Source of the DNA: Granulicella aggregans
GTDB taxonomy: Bacteria; Acidobacteriota; Terriglobia; Terriglobales; Acidobacteriaceae
Length of the DNA: 64,000 nucleotides
Assembly (NCBI RefSeq): GCF_014203275.1
Contig: NZ_JACHIP010000001.1
Location: 186,001 to 250,000, forward strand
Reading direction: 5' to 3'
Positions within the stretch are counted from its first letter, which is position 1; every line of letters begins with the position of its first letter. The notes under the pieces are model-generated. The model made no database searches. It saw only the letters and a list, made by a program, of their open reading frames with translations, and had not been told where the DNA came from. This document shows positions 45,346 to 54,598 of this stretch, one piece after another. The translations under genes were made by a program, and so were the position numbers.

Positions 45346-46077
45346 TCAACTCACCGGCTTGCGAGCCAACACAACAGCGAGCGGAGGAAATGTAGCCCAC
45401 ACATTTCCCCGCTTCTTCACCACTTCGAATCCGGCCTCGCGAAGGTATCGCGCATACTCGGACGTCAGCTTATAGTCCGAGATCAGCGCCTGGCCGCCCG
45501 GCTTCAGCACCCGCACAATCTCCGCCAGAGCCTGCTGCCGTGTCGCCTTGTCGTAGATATTGTGCAGGCAAAGGTTCGACACAATCACATCGAACGAGGC
45601 GTCGGTAAATGGCATCTCCTGCGCGCCTCCGCTTATCAACGAGCACCGATCCGACACTGCCTCGAGCTCGATGTTTTTCTGTGTCGCGGCCATCGCGTTG
45701 CCGCCCATGTCCACCGTCGACCAGATATCGATGCCCGTAGCGTGGCCGCCCGCGCCCAGCCGCTTCGCTGATCCAATCAGCAGAAGTCCGCGCCCGCAGC
45801 CCACATCCAGCACCTGCTCATCGCCGCGCCACGCATGAAACCTGAGAATGTAATCGCGGTGGTGCATCTTCCCCACCTTTACATACAGCAGGTAGAGAAA
45901 CCCCTCCAGCACCAGCGCCACGCCTGTCCACAGAAACATGCCGTGCAGATAGAGAATCACGTTGCCGATATGGATCGGCCCATGAATCAATCCAGCGGCG
46001 AACAGGCACGCAGAGCCGAACAGAAACAGGTTGCGCAGCACCGTCGGCGCATCCACGCCATAGTCAGGTTTCGTCAT
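45346..46077 (-). CDS. Membrane-anchored SAM-dependent methyltransferase
   Basis: A 243-residue protein. Two hydrophobic segments (about 15-35 and 45-68) precede a class I methyltransferase domain with motif I VLDVGCGRGLLLIG (about 90), post-I ATGIDIW, motif II DVIVSNLCLHN and IVRVLKPGGQALISD. The membrane anchor suggests a lipid or quinone-like substrate; this is inference. GTG 46080 and ATG 46077 are both possible; GGAGG precedes them and ATG has the better spacing. It lies downstream of prfB on the same strand. Confidence 0.87.
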   Translation of the reverse strand: MTKPDYGVDAPTVLRNLFLFGSACLFAAGLIHGPIHIGNVILYLHGMFLWTGVALVLEGFLYLLYVKVGKMHHRDYILRFHAWRGDEQVLDVGCGRGLLLIGSAKRLGAGGHATGIDIWSTVDMGGNAMAATQKNIELEAVSDRCSLISGGAQEMPFTDASFDVIVSNLCLHNIYDKATRQQALAEIVRVLKPGGQALISDYKLTSEYARYLREAGFEVVKKRGNVWATFPPLAVVLARKPVS

Positions 46078-46143
46078 CACTCCTCCACCCGGTCATACCG
46101 GCATGGAAGGAGTATCCGCCAAGCGTCCCTGCAATCAAAGGGG

Positions 46144-46171
46144 CATCTGTCACCCATGCGAGTGACAGATG
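46144..46171 (-). terminator. Hairpin after prfB
   Basis: GTGACAGATG and its complement CATCTGTCAC form a perfect 10-bp stem with an 8-nt loop, 7 bp beyond the prfB stop on the minus strand. It has no strong T tract, so it could be a terminator or another palindrome. Confidence 0.45.
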
Positions 46172-46177
46172 TCACAC

Positions 46178-47309
46178 CTACAGATCGTCGCCGTCTGCCC
46201 CTGCAGCCGGGAAGTTCCCCTCGCGCCGCATCCGCAGATAGCCGCGGATGAATGGCTCAAGATACCCATCCAGCACGCGATCGACATCGCCCACTTCAAC
46301 CCGCGTCCGCAGGTCCTTCGCCATCCGGTAGGGCTGCAGCACATAGCTCCGAATCTGCGATCCAAACCCGATATCCAGCTTCGAGTCCTCGAGCTTCTTC
46401 GTGATCGCCTTCTTCTTATCCAGCTCGTACTCGTACAGCCGCGATCGCAGCATCTTCATCGCGCGCTCTTTGTTCTTGTGCTGCGACCGTTCATTCTGGC
46501 AGCCCGCCACCAGCCCCGTCGGAATATGCGTAATTCGTACCGCGGAATCGGTCGTATTCACATGCTGTCCGCCCTTGCCGCCCGAGCGATACGTATCGAT
46601 CCGCAAGTCTTCAACCTTGATGTCGATCACAATCGTGTCATCGATCTCCGGCGACACGAAGACCGACGCAAAGCTCGTATGCCGCCGCTTCGCCGAGTCA
46701 AAAGGAGAGATCCTTACCAGCCGATGCACGCCCGTCTCGCCCGAGAGCAGCCCAAACGCGAACTCCCCCGTGATCGTGAACGTCGCCGACTTGATGCCTG
46801 CCTCGTCGCCATCCTGAATCTCGTTCAGCTCCGCCTTGAAGCCTTCGCGCTCCGCCCAGCGGATATACATCCGCATCAGCATCTCGGCCCAGTCCTGGCT
46901 CTCCGTCCCACCCGCGCCCGGATGCACGACGACGATCGCATTTAGCGGATCGGTCTCCCCCGAAAGCATCGTCTTCGATTCCAGCTTCTCGGCGAACTCC
47001 ACCAGCGCGGGAATCTCGCGTTCAAGATCGGGCTCAGTGTTCTCACCTTCTTTCGCCAGCTCGAAGTACGCTTCGATGTCGTCAGTTCGCCGAGCCAGAT
47101 CGGCATCATCGGCCAGCAGAGTCTCCAGCCGCTTCCGCTCCCGCATCAACGGCTGCGAACGCGAAGCATCCGCCCAGACACTCGGGTCGGCGGTCTTCTC
47201 TTCAATGGTGGCTAGTTCACGTCGTAGGCGGGGAGCGTCAAAGATACTCCCGCAGGTCACGAACCTTGTCGCGCACTGGGGAGTAAGAGTATTCGAGATC
47301 GCTAATCAT
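46178..47309 (-). CDS. prfB: Peptide chain release factor 2, programmed +1 frameshift
   Basis: RF2 recognises UGA and UAA stop codons and releases the chain. Translation starts at ATG 47309 and reads 23 codons (MISDLEYSYSPVRDKV.. to REYL), then meets an in-frame TGA at 47238-47240. Slipping +1 on CTT-TGA-C continues as DAPRLRRELATIEEK and gives 376 residues. The GGQ-containing loop (YRSGGKGGQHVNTTDSA) and a tripeptide anticodon region with SPF-type context (RISPFDSAKRRHTS) are visible. The two parts are 47241-47309 and 46178-47239. If read only from an internal start, as a simple frame, the N-terminus is wrong. The site is autoregulatory in other bacteria: scarce RF2 promotes shifting. Confidence 0.96.
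47237..47251 (-). promoter_or_regulatory. prfB frameshift signal
   Basis: On the coding strand GGGAG (Shine-Dalgarno-like) is followed by TAT and then CTTTGAC, the canonical RF2 slip site with 3-nt spacing. It matches the E. coli arrangement except that the SD is GGGAG rather than AGGGGG. Confidence 0.93.
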
Positions 47310-47375
47310 CTCTCTAGTTTACGGCAAACTCACCGAATACTTCCTGACTCATCCCCGCCTGCTGCCGCACGCAGC

Positions 47376-48200
47376 CTATCCCTTTAAAAACGCCAATAGG
47401 TCCGCATTGATTGTCTCCGCATGCGTGGTCGGCATTCCGTGAGGAAAGTCCTTGTATGTGATCAGCCGTCCGTTCTTCAACAACGCAGCCGCCTTCGGAC
47501 CCGCCGCCACATACGGCACGATCTGGTCGTCTTCACTGTGCATCACCAGAACCGGCACCGTGATCTTCTTCAGGTCCTCAGTAAAGTCGGTCTGAGAGAA
47601 GGCCACAATGCCGTCGTAGTGCGCCTTTGCGCCACCCATCATGCCCTGCCGCCACCAGTTCTCGATCACCGCCTCCGACGACTTCACGCCGAGACGGTTG
47701 TAACCGTAAAACGGTCCAGACGGCAGGTCGCGATAGAACTGTGAGCGTCCCGCCGCAAGCTGCGCCTGCAAACCGTCGAACACATCCTTGGGCAGCCCCT
47801 CGGGGTTCGCCTCCGTCTTCACCATCAGCGGCGTTACCGCGCTGATTAGCGCAGCCTTGCTCACCCGGCTCTCCCCATGCCGGCCCAGGTAGCGCGTTAC
47901 CTCGCCTCCGCCCGTGGAGTGCCCCACATGAATCGCATCCTTCAAGTCGAGATGTTCGGTAAGCGCGGCCAGGTCATCCGCGTAATGGTCGAGATCGTGA
48001 CCATCCGCAACCTGCGACGAACGGCCATGCCCACGGCGGTCATGCGCGATCACCCGATACCCATGCTGCAGGAAGAACAACATCTGCGTGTCCCAGTCGT
48101 CGGACGACAACGGCCATCCATGGCTAAACACGATAGGCTGGCCCGTTCCCCAGTCCTTGTAGAAGATTTCGACGCCGTCTTTCGTCGTAATAGTGGGCAT
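47376..48200 (-). CDS. Alpha/beta hydrolase, non-haem chloroperoxidase-like
   Basis: A 274-residue hydrolase starting at ATG 48200 with AAGGAG 6 nt upstream. Features: oxyanion [10 protein letters not shown] (about 30), nucleophile elbow GHSTGGGEV (Ser near 99), catalytic Asp in [11 protein letters not shown] (about 224) and His in [11 protein letters not shown] (about 255). The sequence type is the cofactor-free haloperoxidase/esterase group (CPO-F like); the physiological substrate is probably an ester or lactone. It sits between lnt and prfB, two genes often adjacent in this phylum. Confidence 0.92.
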   Translation of the reverse strand: MPTITTKDGVEIFYKDWGTGQPIVFSHGWPLSSDDWDTQMLFFLQHGYRVIAHDRRGHGRSSQVADGHDLDHYADDLAALTEHLDLKDAIHVGHSTGGGEVTRYLGRHGESRVSKAALISAVTPLMVKTEANPEGLPKDVFDGLQAQLAAGRSQFYRDLPSGPFYGYNRLGVKSSEAVIENWWRQGMMGGAKAHYDGIVAFSQTDFTEDLKKITVPVLVMHSEDDQIVPYVAAGPKAAALLKNGRLITYKDFPHGMPTTHAETINADLLAFLKG

Positions 48201-48252
48201 GAGTGCTCCTTGGAAGAATGTCGAAAGCGAAATTAGTAGACCACATTCACCA

Positions 48253-49986
48253 TCACCACCGAGCGAGCACAGCGTGACTGCCCTTACCGTATCTCGCGCC
48301 TGTCCGTTGCCACGCACCCCATGCAAGTCCGGCCAGCGTCACCAGCAGACATCCATACGCAAAGAGGTCCCCATACCGCGTATAAAACGTCACATCGTCC
48401 TCATATCCAAACGCCGTATGCAGGCTCGTCCTCACATGCCGTGGCGCAGCCGCCACCACACGGCCCGCTGGATCGATCGCCGCCGTCACTCCGGTATTCG
48501 TCGACCGCAAAATCCACCGGTGATTCTCGATCGCCCGCATCCGCACCATGTTCAGGTGTTGCCACGCCGCGCCCGTGTCTCCATACCAGCCGTCGTCGGA
48601 GATATTGACCAGCACCTGCGCACCGTTCTTCACAAACTGCCGTATCTCATCGCCAAAGATCGACTCATAGCAGACGAACGCCGCATACGTGTGTCCGCCA
48701 ACCTGGTAGACAGTTCGCTCCGTCCCCCGGTCCATATCGCCTGCTCCGGCCGTCAACTTATGAGCAAATCCCAGCAGACTCTTGAACGGAATATATTCGC
48801 CAAACGGCACCAGGTGGATCTTGTCGTACCGCGATATACCCGCATCGTTCGGTCGAAAGAACGCCGCCGAGTCATACAGAAAATATTGCCGCCCCTCCGC
48901 CGGATCAGGATTCGGCGCAAGTCCCAGGCTGCCAATAATCAGCAGCGACTTGCTCCCATCTGCCAACTGGTGCATCGCACCCAGAAACTGTGGGTCGGTC
49001 GTATAAAAATCCGAGGGAGCTTCCGGCCATACGATCAGATCCGTCTTAGGCGTCCACGTCTGCGTCTGGTCTTCCGCTTCGGGAACCTGCTGTGCATCCT
49101 TGCCTCCGCGATGCAGCATCACCACCTCGGGGGTTCCGGCCATCTCCGGAACTCCCGCGAGAAACGTCGGTGAAGGATGCGTGCTGAAGTGCGTAAACGA
49201 ATCAAGCTTCTCCGCCTGCGACTCCGGCGGTCCCTTGCGTTCCGCTCCCACCGAAAGATTCTCCTGCACCAGCGTCGCCGTTCCTGTCGGCGGACTTACC
49301 TTCACCTCCGGCAGCGCATGGATCGTGATCACATAGCCCACAAACACCATCAAGGCCGCAGCGGCCAACGCGGGCCTTACGAACCGCGCACTCTTTACCT
49401 TCACCCGCACCAGCCAGAGCGCATTCACCAGCGCCACCACAAACGAAAGACCATAAGCTCCCGTTAACGGAGCGAGCCTCGAAAGCAGCGGACTATCCAC
49501 CTGCGTCATCCCCAGCAGGTCCCATGGAAACGACGTAATCCTGGCCCGCGCCAGCTCAACCGCGACCCATGCAAACGGCACCAGTAGCAGCACCGCGTTC
49601 CGCCCGAACCCTGCACGTCGCAACCCTCCCACTACCGCGCCAAACAGCGCGTGATAGAGCCCGAGGTACAGCGCAAACAGAACCAATATCCCCAGCGCCA
49701 CCGGCTTCGGCAGGCCACCGTATAGATACATCGTCTGATAGATCCAGTAGCAATTCCCCGCATACCAGATGACTCCACTCAGGTAGCCGATCAGCGCGCC
49801 CTGCCATGGTGAAAACCGCTCACCCCGGCGGTCATCACCGAGCAACGCAAAAAGCAAAGGCAGAATCGCCACCCAGGCAAACGTAGTACGCCAAAGTGGG
49901 ATTGGCCCCGCTATTGGGAATGGCAGAATCTGTAATAGTCCCGACAGGGCCGCAAGGGCCCACACCCGCGCAGGAATGGATCGCAT
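48253..49986 (-). CDS. lnt: Apolipoprotein N-acyltransferase
   Basis: A 577-residue inner-membrane enzyme that adds the third acyl chain to lipoproteins. The N-terminal part (about 1-230) has at least six hydrophobic helices. The periplasmic nitrilase-like domain (about 240-510) carries the triad Glu (about 322, [11 protein letters not shown]), Lys (about 389, [13 protein letters not shown]) and Cys (about 439, [12 protein letters not shown]). A last helix closes the protein. It is longer than the usual 510 residues because of an insert around 285-310 ([17 protein letters not shown]). Substrates in this window include the propeller and OmpA lipoproteins. Confidence 0.95.
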   Translation of the reverse strand: MRSIPARVWALAALSGLLQILPFPIAGPIPLWRTTFAWVAILPLLFALLGDDRRGERFSPWQGALIGYLSGVIWYAGNCYWIYQTMYLYGGLPKPVALGILVLFALYLGLYHALFGAVVGGLRRAGFGRNAVLLLVPFAWVAVELARARITSFPWDLLGMTQVDSPLLSRLAPLTGAYGLSFVVALVNALWLVRVKVKSARFVRPALAAAALMVFVGYVITIHALPEVKVSPPTGTATLVQENLSVGAERKGPPESQAEKLDSFTHFSTHPSPTFLAGVPEMAGTPEVVMLHRGGKDAQQVPEAEDQTQTWTPKTDLIVWPEAPSDFYTTDPQFLGAMHQLADGSKSLLIIGSLGLAPNPDPAEGRQYFLYDSAAFFRPNDAGISRYDKIHLVPFGEYIPFKSLLGFAHKLTAGAGDMDRGTERTVYQVGGHTYAAFVCYESIFGDEIRQFVKNGAQVLVNISDDGWYGDTGAAWQHLNMVRMRAIENHRWILRSTNTGVTAAIDPAGRVVAAAPRHVRTSLHTAFGYEDDVTFYTRYGDLFAYGCLLVTLAGLAWGAWQRTGARYGKGSHAVLARW

Positions 49987-50030
49987 CGAGTACTAACTTA
50001 TCACTGGAGATTTGACTGGAGTTACAATCG

Positions 50031-50168
50031 ATGTACATGGATCCGCTTATCCACATCGTCTCGAAGATTCTGGTGCCGCTCTTCTTTATGGGACTTGTGG
50101 GATCGGCCGTCGTCGTTCTCATTAGTTTCGTCGAAGATTTGACGGAGTTGATCGGCGAAGAGGAATAG
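50031..50168 (+). CDS. 45-residue single-span membrane protein
   Basis: A short gene divergent from lnt. ATG 50031 has GGAG 9 nt upstream. The peptide starts MYMDPLIHIVSKIL, has one strong membrane helix (about 14-33: VPLFFMGLVGSAVVVLISF), and ends in the acidic tail VEDLTELIGEEE. Codon use and a clean ribosome site support translation; an internal ATG at 50037 is possible. I do not know a family name. It lies 77 bp before the APC transporter on the same strand and may be in its transcript. Confidence 0.72.
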   Translation: MYMDPLIHIVSKILVPLFFMGLVGSAVVVLISFVEDLTELIGEEE

Positions 50169-50245
50169 TCTTGAAGTTACCGATTCCTCTCAGAGTTTCT
50201 TTCGTATTCGACGCGCCAGCGCGTTTTACGGATCCCGCATAATCC

Positions 50246-52693
50246 ATGAAGACCAGTCCGCCAGCCCCGCAAAACTCCTCTCAAACTGTAAACCGCCCTC
50301 CCTCAGGCCGCATCCGCCTCGTCGTCGCATCCTCCGTGATGCTGACGTTCATCTCCTTCTGGCGCGCAGCCGCCATCGTCCTCAACGACCTCGGCTCCTC
50401 CGCTTTCTACGCCGGTGGCATCGCCGAAGAGGCCGTCGGCAAGTCCGCCCCCTGGTTCATCCTCGGCGTTATGCTCTTCAGTTTCGCCGTCCGCGCCGTC
50501 TACGTCGAAAGCTGCAGCATGTTCACCCGCGGCGGCGTCTATCGCATCGTCAAAGAGGCCCTCGGCGGCACCTTCGCCAAGCTGAGCGTCTCCGCCCTGA
50601 TGTTCGACTACATCCTCACCGGCCCCATCTCCGGTGTCTCCGCCGGCCAGTACATCGTCGGCCTCCTCAACGAACTCTTCCGCCTCGGCTCCGATCATCG
50701 CTGGCTCCACGGCGCCTTCACCCACGCCAGCGGCGCAGCTCGCCAGTTCCCCACCGACGGAACCTCGGCCGTCTTCGCTCTCATCGTCACCATCTACTTC
50801 TGGTGGCAGAACATCAAGGGCATCGAAGAGTCCAGCGACAAGGCCCTCAAGGTCATGAAGATCACGACCGTCATGGTCGTCATCCTCCTCTCATGGGGAT
50901 TCTTCACCGTCCTTCGTAATCACTCACCCTTGCCTCCACTCCCCATTCCGTCCAACCTTCAGTTCAGCAACGACGCCCTCGGCTTCCTCAAGAACACCAG
51001 CTTCGCCAAGACTCTCGGCCTCTTCGGCGTCATCATGGCCTTCGGTCACTCCGTCCTCGCGATGAGCGGAGAAGAGTCTCTTGCCCAGGTCAACCGCGAG
51101 ATCGAGCATCCCAAGCTCAAGAACCTCAAGCGCGCCGCCATCGTCATCGCAATCTACAGCTTCATCTTCACTGGTATCGGCTCGCTGCTCGCGGTCATGA
51201 TCATTCCCGATGGCGTCCGCGTCTCCGTCTATCGCGACAACCTGATCGCCGGCATGGCGATGTTCATGGTCGGTCCGCTTGCTGCACGCATCGCCTTCCG
51301 CATCTTCGTCGTGATCGTAGGCTTCCTCATCCTCGGCGGAGCGGTTAACACCGCCATCGTCGGCTCAACCGGCGTCCTCATGCGCGTCGCGGAGGATGGC
51401 GTTCTCTCCGACTGGTTTCGCAAGCCGCAGCATAAGTTCGGCACCAGCTATCGCATCGTCAACCTCGTCGTCGTGCTGCAGTTATTCACCATCCTCGTGA
51501 CGCGCGGTAACGTCATCATGCTCGGCGAAGCCTATGCCTTCGGTGTCATCTGGAGCTTCACCTTCAACTCGCTCGCCATGCTCGTACTTCGCTTCAAATA
51601 CCACGGCGAACGCGGCTGGAAAGTCCCCGTAAATATCAAGGTCGGCAAGACAGAAATTCCCCTGGGACTTCTCTCTGTATTTCTCGTCCTTCTTACCACC
51701 GCCATTGTCAATCTCTTCACTAAATCGGTTGCCACAGTCAGCGGTATCTTGTTCGCCGCGACCTTCTTCGTCATCTTCTCGTTGTCCGAACGGGATAACA
51801 AAAGACGTCACGACGCCACCGCCCGGCAGATGAAAGAGCACTTCCAGCTTGAGCATCGCGACGACATCGGCACGGAGGCTCTCGACATTCGTCCCGGCTC
51901 CGTCATCGTCTCCATGCGCGACGCCAGCGCTCCCTTCGCGCTCAAGTGGGCGCTATCCCGCACGAATACGGACGAGCAGGATCTCGTCGTCCTTGCCGCG
52001 CGCATGATGGGCGCGGGTGGCCCGGACTATCTAAGCCCCGACGACCAGCTCTTCAGCGAGCACGAGCAGATGCTCTTCACCAAGGCCGTCTCCGTCGCCG
52101 AAAGCTTTGGCAAACATATCTCGCTGCTTGTCGTTCCTGCTGGAGATATCTTCGCCGCGCTTGTCCAAACCGCACAGTCACTCGACGCTGGCGCGGTCGT
52201 CTGCGGGCTTTCTTCAAAGCTCACAGCTCAGGAGCAGGCATACCACACCGGCCAGGCATGGGAGCAGCTTCCGGAGCCTAAGCGGCAATTCACCTTCTAT
52301 GTCGTCAGGCCAGAAGGCGAAGCTACAAGCTTCCACATCGGCCCTCATGCACCGGCTATCGAACAGCGTGAAGTACAGGTGGTGCATCGTATCTGGCTCA
52401 GTCTTCGCAAGTCGCCCGAGATGCACGACCTGCATCATAGCGACGTCATCACCTATGCATTAAGCCGCATGGCTAAAGAGTTTTCGCGCGATCGCGAAGG
52501 CACCCTTCGCGATCTCCGGCGATCCATTGAGGAACACAGCAGGTTCCAGAGACTCGGTGATCCGCGCTTCGAGATATTCGATAAACGCAGCGAACACCTG
52601 ATCGAAGCAGTGGACGAAAACGATGAATCCATCGAAGAAGGCGACGTGGATGACATCGAATCAGCCGCGATTATTCCCGGATCGAAAGAATAA
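50246..52693 (+). CDS. APC-superfamily amino acid transporter with cytosolic USP-like tail
   Basis: An 815-residue protein. The membrane part (about 25-500) has about 12 helices of the amino acid-polyamine-organocation type: SSAFYAGGIAEEAVG, FTRGGVYRIVKEALGG, FGVIMAFGHSVLAMSGEESLAQVNRE. The C-terminal 270 residues are hydrophilic. Residues about 548-680 resemble a universal-stress-protein-like nucleotide-binding fold (RPGSVIVSMRDASAPFALKW, then GAVVCGLSSKLTAQEQ), followed by a conserved charged segment ending IIPGSKE. The tail probably regulates transport; the substrate is unknown. ATG 50246 is used. Confidence 0.9.
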   Translation: MKTSPPAPQNSSQTVNRPPSGRIRLVVASSVMLTFISFWRAAAIVLNDLGSSAFYAGGIAEEAVGKSAPWFILGVMLFSFAVRAVYVESCSMFTRGGVYRIVKEALGGTFAKLSVSALMFDYILTGPISGVSAGQYIVGLLNELFRLGSDHRWLHGAFTHASGAARQFPTDGTSAVFALIVTIYFWWQNIKGIEESSDKALKVMKITTVMVVILLSWGFFTVLRNHSPLPPLPIPSNLQFSNDALGFLKNTSFAKTLGLFGVIMAFGHSVLAMSGEESLAQVNREIEHPKLKNLKRAAIVIAIYSFIFTGIGSLLAVMIIPDGVRVSVYRDNLIAGMAMFMVGPLAARIAFRIFVVIVGFLILGGAVNTAIVGSTGVLMRVAEDGVLSDWFRKPQHKFGTSYRIVNLVVVLQLFTILVTRGNVIMLGEAYAFGVIWSFTFNSLAMLVLRFKYHGERGWKVPVNIKVGKTEIPLGLLSVFLVLLTTAIVNLFTKSVATVSGILFAATFFVIFSLSERDNKRRHDATARQMKEHFQLEHRDDIGTEALDIRPGSVIVSMRDASAPFALKWALSRTNTDEQDLVVLAARMMGAGGPDYLSPDDQLFSEHEQMLFTKAVSVAESFGKHISLLVVPAGDIFAALVQTAQSLDAGAVVCGLSSKLTAQEQAYHTGQAWEQLPEPKRQFTFYVVRPEGEATSFHIGPHAPAIEQREVQVVHRIWLSLRKSPEMHDLHHSDVITYALSRMAKEFSRDREGTLRDLRRSIEEHSRFQRLGDPRFEIFDKRSEHLIEAVDENDESIEEGDVDDIESAAIIPGSKE

Positions 52694-52721
52694 TTCGTTT
52701 ACTTCTTAGTATCTTTTCCAC

Positions 52722-52749
52722 TTGACAATTGCAAAGCTAACTCTATTTC
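52722..52749 (+). promoter_or_regulatory. Candidate promoter of the AT-hook protein gene
   Basis: TTGACA (52722-52727) and TATTTC (52744-52749) are 16 bp apart, in a locally AT-rich gap 80 bp before the start. Confidence 0.45.
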
Positions 52750-52828
52750 TGTATCTTCTTCAAAGAAGTCGCGATACTTAGCTCTTTGCTGGATAACTTG
52801 CGAGACGCGATTTTTTAGGAGGCGTCAA

Positions 52829-53131
52829 GTGGATGTAAGTCTGATTCTTGCGGAAATTGATTCTCAGATCGCGAAGCTGCAGCAGGCGCGCGATATCATC
52901 TCTGGTACAACATCGACACCCGTACCAGTCAAGACCGGAGCAAAGCGTGGACGGCCAAAAGGCAGCAAGAACGCCTCCACAAAGATCGCTTCAACCAAGA
53001 TCATTGCAAAGGCTCCGCTTAAGGCAACTGCCAAGGCGACCAAGCGCAAACTGAGCCCTGAAGGCCGCAAGGCCATCGCTGACGCGATGAAGAAGCGCTG
53101 GGCTGAACGCAAGAAACTGGCAGCAAAGTAA
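52829..53131 (+). CDS. Small basic AT-hook DNA-binding protein
   Basis: A 100-residue protein starting at GTG 52829 behind AGGAGG with 7-nt spacing. The N-terminal helix (MDVSLILAEIDSQIAKLQQA) looks like a dimerising coiled coil. KRGRPKGSKN (about 39-48) is a classical AT-hook. A Lys/Ala-rich histone-like stretch follows, and then SPEGRKAIADAMKKRW (about 75-90), a motif seen at the end of many small acidobacterial proteins. It probably binds the minor groove of AT-rich DNA as a nucleoid or regulatory protein; this is inference from motif. A strong terminator follows. Confidence 0.85.
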   Translation: MDVSLILAEIDSQIAKLQQARDIISGTTSTPVPVKTGAKRGRPKGSKNASTKIASTKIIAKAPLKATAKATKRKLSPEGRKAIADAMKKRWAERKKLAAK

Positions 53132-53219
53132 CTTTTCCCCAAGATCTGCATTCGATATGTATCCAATATGTATTCGGCCCCGCAAATCAGGCTCGTACTA
53201 AGGCAACGCGATTGAGAAA

Positions 53220-53250
53220 AAAGGCACCTCGGATATCCCCGGGTGCCTTT
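53220..53250 (+). terminator. Terminator after the AT-hook gene (bidirectional)
   Basis: AAAGGCACC pairs with GGTGCCTTT around a 13-nt loop, between convergent genes. An A run on the left and T-rich sequence on the right suit both directions. Confidence 0.8.
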
Positions 53251-53284
53251 CCGCTTTAAGTCTTTGCGTTTCCCCGCAGTCTCG

Positions 53285-53920
53285 TCAACGAGTCGCGAGC
53301 ACTTCGCTCAAATTGTCCTTCGCCAGAAAAAATCGATATCCGCTGAAGGCGTGTAACAGCTTCTCGATCTGCCGGTTGTTGTACACATGCAGGATAGGAT
53401 GCGCCCCCGTCCGCTGAATATCAATCGCGTCTGTCGCAGTCAGGTGATAGCGCGAAAATCTAACCTCGCCTGCATTCGACTTCGAATGAAAGAAGCCCAG
53501 TAGGACGCCGCCCGGCAGCATCACCTCATGGATCCGATCGATCACCGGAGCCAGCAACTGCGCAGGCAGATAATCTGCAGTGTCCCAGAAGGTCACCACG
53601 TCGAACATGCGTCCGGCAAAGTCCAGGTTAGCCTTCACAAACCGCTCTACATCGAAGTGCTTCGCCTCGCCACCCTCGCCAGCGACCATGTACTCAGGCT
53701 TCGCCGCCTCGTCGACAAGGTTCGCCATATAAATACTGTGGCCAAGGCTTGTGATGTAGTTGATGTTGATCGCAGAAGTAGGCCCGATGTCGAGAATTCG
53801 CAGTCCCTCGTGAGTTGCAAGATGCTTCTGCAACTGTGCCCACCCGCTCGACTTGCGCGACTCTCGGACGGCTTCTTCGCGTTCGCTTGTGGAGCCGTGA
53901 CTGCCAAAGAAATTGAGCAT
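53285..53920 (-). CDS. Class I SAM-dependent methyltransferase
   Basis: A 211-residue protein with motif I LRILDIGPTSAININYI (about 40-56), acidic MANLVDEA, motif II FDVVTFWDTADYLPAQLL (about 105) and VMLPGGVLLGFFHSKSN. The first Gly-rich loop reads DIGPTSA rather than GxGxG, a divergent form. Proteins of this type near bactofilins in Acidobacteria are uncharacterised. It lies 90 bp downstream of bactofilin on the same strand, behind a CTAG-rich gap with a hairpin. Confidence 0.8.
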   Translation of the reverse strand: MLNFFGSHGSTSEREEAVRESRKSSGWAQLQKHLATHEGLRILDIGPTSAININYITSLGHSIYMANLVDEAAKPEYMVAGEGGEAKHFDVERFVKANLDFAGRMFDVVTFWDTADYLPAQLLAPVIDRIHEVMLPGGVLLGFFHSKSNAGEVRFSRYHLTATDAIDIQRTGAHPILHVYNNRQIEKLLHAFSGYRFFLAKDNLSEVLATR

Positions 53921-53959
53921 GGGGATCTGTTCACTAGTCTAGAGCCGCGCACGCCGCCG

Positions 53960-53994
53960 GTCTAGTAGCACTCTAGTGCCGATCCCTACTAGAC
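53960..53994. repeat. CTAG-rich hairpin between bactofilin and methyltransferase genes
   Basis: GTCTAGTAG at 53960-53968 pairs perfectly with CTACTAGAC at 53986-53994 around 17 nt. Six CTAG tetranucleotides fall in 53934-54013, whereas CTAG is usually scarce in bacterial DNA. Confidence 0.6.
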
Positions 53995-54030
53995 CTTTGC
54001 GTCATCGTTCTAGACCTTTACGTCATCGAA
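53989..54030. repeat. 21-bp tandem duplication over the bactofilin stop codon
   Basis: Copies 53989-54009 and 54010-54030 agree at 18 of 21 positions. In the coding sense the second copy encodes FDDVKV-stop, the true C-terminus, and the first copy, beyond the stop, would read NDDAKV-stop. Confidence 0.75.
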
Positions 54031-54417
54031 CAATGGTGACTCCGCTACGACTGCAGTCGCGCTCTTCGCAGCAACCCCGCCCGGCGCAGAGGTTCCCACA
54101 TCCACACGTCCGCGAATCGACGCCTTCTCCTCGATCGACAGCCGTGACGTCAGGATGTCTCCCGTCACTTCTGCCGTCTGTCTCAGGTCCACTCGCCCCG
54201 ACGCCTTGATGTTCCCTTCGACCCGCCCGTACACCACGATGTCGCGCACTTCAAGGTCCGCAACGATGTGCGCGTTCGGCCCCACCGTCAGCCGGTTTCC
54301 CGCCAGCGTCAGAGTCCCCTCCACCGAGCCGTCAAGGTAAAGATCTTCGCTGCCCGTAATCTCGCCGTGGATCGTCACCGACCGCCCAATCACTGTCGTC
54401 GCTTCTGCTGGCTTCAT
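54010..54417 (-). CDS. Bactofilin (polymer-forming cytoskeletal protein)
   Basis: A 135-residue protein with the bactofilin beta-helix of short repeats (about 10-105): TVIGRSVTIHGEITGSEDLY, GSVEGTLTLAGNRLTVGPNA, VVYGRVEGNIKASGRVDLRQ, GDILTSRLSIEEKASIRG. Such proteins polymerise without nucleotide into membrane-associated filaments that organise cell-wall enzymes, polarity or motility. The N- and C-terminal tails are short and disordered, the latter Ala/Gly-rich and ending FDDVKV. No M23 peptidase partner is adjacent. Part of its last codons is tandemly duplicated beyond the stop. Confidence 0.93.
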   Translation of the reverse strand: MKPAEATTVIGRSVTIHGEITGSEDLYLDGSVEGTLTLAGNRLTVGPNAHIVADLEVRDIVVYGRVEGNIKASGRVDLRQTAEVTGDILTSRLSIEEKASIRGRVDVGTSAPGGVAAKSATAVVAESPLFDDVKV

Positions 54418-54598
54418 GCTTGTGGCATCTCCGTTGGCTTTCTCTTGTTAGCCCGAACTATACCCAAGCCAACCTCAACAGGCAACCGCAACCTTGTCCT
54501 TTGAAAGAACGTCTTACCTCATGCGATGCTTGCATCATCGCGACAGGCGCGCTCGCCATACTCCTGAGAGGTGTCGTATTCCAACCCGAAACACATCG

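Noticed and set aside
46081-46177. Small RNA between prfB and the methyltransferase gene
   Set aside because: Only one hairpin and no promoter-like sequence; better explained as the prfB terminator region.
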